A DNA stretch of 64,000 nucleotides from positions 577,001 to 641,000 of the forward strand of contig NZ_JAFCAR010000003.1 of assembly GCF_016820245.1 (NCBI RefSeq). Direction: 5' to 3'. Made by a program: the position numbers and the translations under genes. Position 1 is the first letter of the stretch, and each line of letters starts with the position of its first letter. The notes under the pieces are model-generated. The model was given only the letters and a program-made list of their open reading frames with translations, had not been told where the DNA came from and made no database searches. The stretch is from Jannaschia sp. Os4 (GTDB lineage Bacteria; Pseudomonadota; Alphaproteobacteria; Rhodobacterales; Rhodobacteraceae). Positions 62,175-64,000 of the stretch are shown piece by piece.

Positions 62175-63047
62175 CTAGCCCGCCGCCTCGACCGCGTGGC
62201 GCAGGCAGTCGACGAAGGCCGCCGCCGCGCCGCCCGCCTCGCCCGCGAGGGTCGCGCCGATCCGCACGGAGACGTCGCGCCGCCACGGCACCAGCGCGAC
62301 CCGCGGCCACAGGTCCGGGTCCACCGCCAAGCGGTCGGCGAAGGTGAAGCCCACCCCCTCCGCGACGAGCCGGTAGGCCGCGCTTCCCGACGAGACCTCG
62401 GCCAAGGGCGCGGGCAGGGGCGCGGCGGCGGCATCGACCATGCGGCGGATCACCGTCGTCTCGTCGAGCGCGATGTAGGGCGTGCCGGCGAGGTCCGCGA
62501 CGTCCAGCGCCCCCGCCCCGGCGGCGGGATGCCCTCGCGGGACCAGGAGGCCCAGCGGCACCTCGGCCAAGGTGAGGGTGCGGCGACCCTCGACCGGCGC
62601 GGGGAGGGTCGAGACGACCACGTCGTGGCGCCCGGCCATCATTCGACGCGCGAGTTCGCGGCGCGGCGCGGTCTCGAGGCGGACGGGCCGCGCGACCTCC
62701 CGCGTCGCGGCGGCGAGGGCGGGGACCGCCATGCCGGGAATGAGCCGGGTCTGGCACAGCACCCGCAGGGGCGTGGGCCGGGCACTCGCGGCGAACCCGG
62801 CCAGCGCGTCGGCCTGCGCGAGCAGGCGCGCGGCCTCGGGGTGGAGGCGCTCGGCGGCGGGCAGGGGGACCATCCGCCGCCGCTCCCGCGCGAAGAGCGG
62901 CGTGCCCAGCTCCGCCTCCAGCAGCGACAGCAGCCGCGACGCCGCCGACTGCGACAGGTGCATCCGCTCGGCCACGCGCGTCAGCGTCCCGCCATCGGCG
63001 AGGCCGTCCATCAGGCCGACGAAGACGCGGAGGGCGCGGAGGTTCAT
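62175..63047 (-). CDS. LysR family transcriptional regulator
   Basis: A 290-residue LysR-type regulator. Residues 1-60 hold the winged HTH (LRVFVGLMDGLADGGTLTRVAERMHLSQSAASRLLSLLEAELG); the rest is a periplasmic-binding-protein-like effector domain (LRVLCQTRLIPGMAVPALA ... 'PLGLLVPRGHPAAG'). It is divergent from the tricarboxylate-type binding protein gene and likely regulates it. Confidence 0.9.
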   Translation of the reverse strand: MNLRALRVFVGLMDGLADGGTLTRVAERMHLSQSAASRLLSLLEAELGTPLFARERRRMVPLPAAERLHPEAARLLAQADALAGFAASARPTPLRVLCQTRLIPGMAVPALAAATREVARPVRLETAPRRELARRMMAGRHDVVVSTLPAPVEGRRTLTLAEVPLGLLVPRGHPAAGAGALDVADLAGTPYIALDETTVIRRMVDAAAAPLPAPLAEVSSGSAAYRLVAEGVGFTFADRLAVDPDLWPRVALVPWRRDVSVRIGATLAGEAGGAAAAFVDCLRHAVEAAG

Positions 63048-63060
63048 GCCGGGGCCGGTC

Positions 63061-63115
63061 CATGCAAATAGTAGATCATCCTATCGAACAATTGCGTTAT
63101 CCCGATCAAGTGGAA
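63061..63115. promoter_or_regulatory. AT-richer divergent promoter between LysR and binding-protein genes
   Basis: The sequence 63063-63110 is clearly lower in GC than its surroundings (AAATAGTAGATCATCC ... CAATTGCGTTATCCC). Partly repeated GATC and CCTATC/TTATCCC elements resemble the imperfect T-N11-A half-sites bound by LysR proteins. It is the expected control region for both divergent genes. Confidence 0.45.
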
Positions 63116-63171
63116 CGCGCTAGGCGTCGGGCGGAGGCCCCGGCGGGAGACGGGGCGATGGGAGGACCGAG

Positions 63172-64000
63172 ATGAACCGACGCACCGCGATGACGCGCGC
63201 CCTGCTCTTGGGCTGCGCCGCCCTGACCCCGACCCTCGCGCTGGCCGAATGGGCCCCGCGCCGCCCCGTGAACGTGATCCTGCCCTACGCGGCGGGCGGC
63301 GGGACCGACGCCTTCGCCCGCGCCGTCGCCGCGGCGGCCCAGTCCGAGGGCCTGCTCGACGTGCCGCTCGTGGTGAACAACCGCCCCGGCGCCGGCGGCA
63401 TCACCGGCGCGACCGAGGCGGCCGGCGCCCGGCCCGACGGGGGCACGATGATGATCACCTCGGCCGGGTCGTTCCTGCTGACCTCCATGCTCAAGGACAC
63501 GCCGGTCTCGCCGCTCGACGACTACGAGATCGTGGCGCAGATCGGCGACCTCGACCCCGCGATCCTCGTGCCGGCGGGCTCGCCCCACCAGACGCTCGCC
63601 GACCTCGTCGCGGCGATGGAGGCGGACCCCGGCGCGCTGCGCTGGGCGCACAACGGCGTGGGCGGCGCGCACAACGTGGCGGGGCAGGCCTTCCTGAACG
63701 CCAACGACCTCGCGGCGACGGGCGTCCCCTTCAAGGGGGGCGGCCCGACCCGCGCGGCCGTCATCGGCGCGCAGGTCGACTTCGCGGTCGTCGGCATCCA
63801 GCAGGCGGCGGGCTTCGAGAACGAGCTGCGCGTCCTCGGCCTGCTGGCCCCCGAGCGGGACGGGATCGCGGGCGACGTGCCCACCGTCGCCGAGCAAGGG
63901 TTCGACTACGTCGAGGTGTCCTCGCCCATCGTCGCCTTCGCGCCGAAGGGCACGGACCCGGAGACCGTCGCGGACATGCAGGCGATGCTCGAGGGGGTGG
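63172..64000 (+). CDS. Tripartite tricarboxylate transporter (TctC/Bug) substrate-binding protein, partial
   Basis: First 276 residues of a Bug-family periplasmic receptor; the 3' end lies outside the window. It has signal peptide MNRRTAMTRALLLGCAALTPTLALA, then WAPRRPVNVILPYAAGGGTDAFARAVA and NNRPGAGGITGA, the usual ligand-loop motifs, and later VPFKGGGPTRAAVIGAQVDF. GGAGGA lies 5 nt upstream of the ATG. Membrane subunits tctA and tctB may follow downstream. Confidence 0.92.
   Translation, partial: MNRRTAMTRALLLGCAALTPTLALAEWAPRRPVNVILPYAAGGGTDAFARAVAAAAQSEGLLDVPLVVNNRPGAGGITGATEAAGARPDGGTMMITSAGSFLLTSMLKDTPVSPLDDYEIVAQIGDLDPAILVPAGSPHQTLADLVAAMEADPGALRWAHNGVGGAHNVAGQAFLNANDLAATGVPFKGGGPTRAAVIGAQVDFAVVGIQQAAGFENELRVLGLLAPERDGIAGDVPTVAEQGFDYVEVSSPIVAFAPKGTDPETVADMQAMLEGV

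Overview
The window is a 64-kb piece of a very GC-rich alphaproteobacterial chromosome, most likely from the Rhodobacteraceae (Roseobacter side). The reasons are the gene families present (DUF2161, DUF1684, TIGR01459 HAD, YcgN, scoAB, HpsN, ComDE, soxBDAG), a metK leader matching the SAM/SAH riboswitch class known from Rhodobacterales, dense operons with ATGA/GTGA/TGATG overlaps, and third-codon positions saturated with G/C. I see no rRNA, tRNA, insertion sequence, prophage or CRISPR array. Both ends are cut: a SnoaL-like gene on the left and a TctC/Bug binding-protein gene on the right.

Left third (1-31 kb), mostly housekeeping and small metabolic operons. A CdsA-like transferase is followed on the minus strand by a peptide-type ABC operon (dppB, dppC, a double-NBD ATPase) ending in an aldehyde dehydrogenase, with no binding-protein gene. 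Next come an FMN-binding oxidoreductase, ribF-ycgN, a MaoC hydratase, a HAD hydrolase, a manganese pyrophosphatase, DUF2161-EamA, a NUDIX gene, a lipase, a GNAT, a BASS transporter, DUF1684, and the two CoA-transferase subunits with a LOV sensor gene between them. An HDAC-like hydrolase with a beta-hydroxyacid dehydrogenase precedes a heat-shock gene (sigma-32-like promoter, structured leader), an L,D-transpeptidase, miaB, and the run phoH-hypothetical-ybeY-corC-lnt-metK, whose last junction carries the SAM/SAH riboswitch.

Middle (31-50 kb), accessory catabolism. There is a NUDIX gene, an isoquinoline 1-oxidoreductase-type operon (2Fe-2S subunit, Mo subunit, diheme cytochrome, gph), glpD, and a minus-strand sulfonate cluster: TRAP binding protein, an unusual small membrane protein, fused TRAP permease, hpsN, alcohol dehydrogenase, comD, comE and a frameshifted ackA. 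Read together these fit uptake of 2,3-dihydroxypropane-1-sulfonate or a related C3 sulfonate, oxidation to sulfolactate, and decarboxylation of sulfopyruvate. The desulfonating enzyme Xsc is not in the window. A GMC oxidoreductase and a divergent IclR regulator sit upstream.

Right end (49-64 kb), nitrogen-compound catabolism. A tandem pair of secreted histidine-phosphatase paralogues (the second without its catalytic His) precedes soxBDAG, an ornithine cyclodeaminase-like gene, a hydantoinase/oxoprolinase pair, GntR and LysR regulators and the start of a TctC-type binding protein. The hydantoinase plus sarcosine oxidase combination suggests use of N-methylhydantoin or related compounds.

Most noteworthy: a three-copy intergenic hairpin repeat family; the LOV kinase-like gene without a phospho-acceptor His inside scoAB; a membrane protein in the TRAP operon resembling heme-copper oxidase subunit I with its ligands lost; the active and pseudo-phosphatase tandem; the riboswitch that overlaps the lnt stop codon; and the ackA frameshift.
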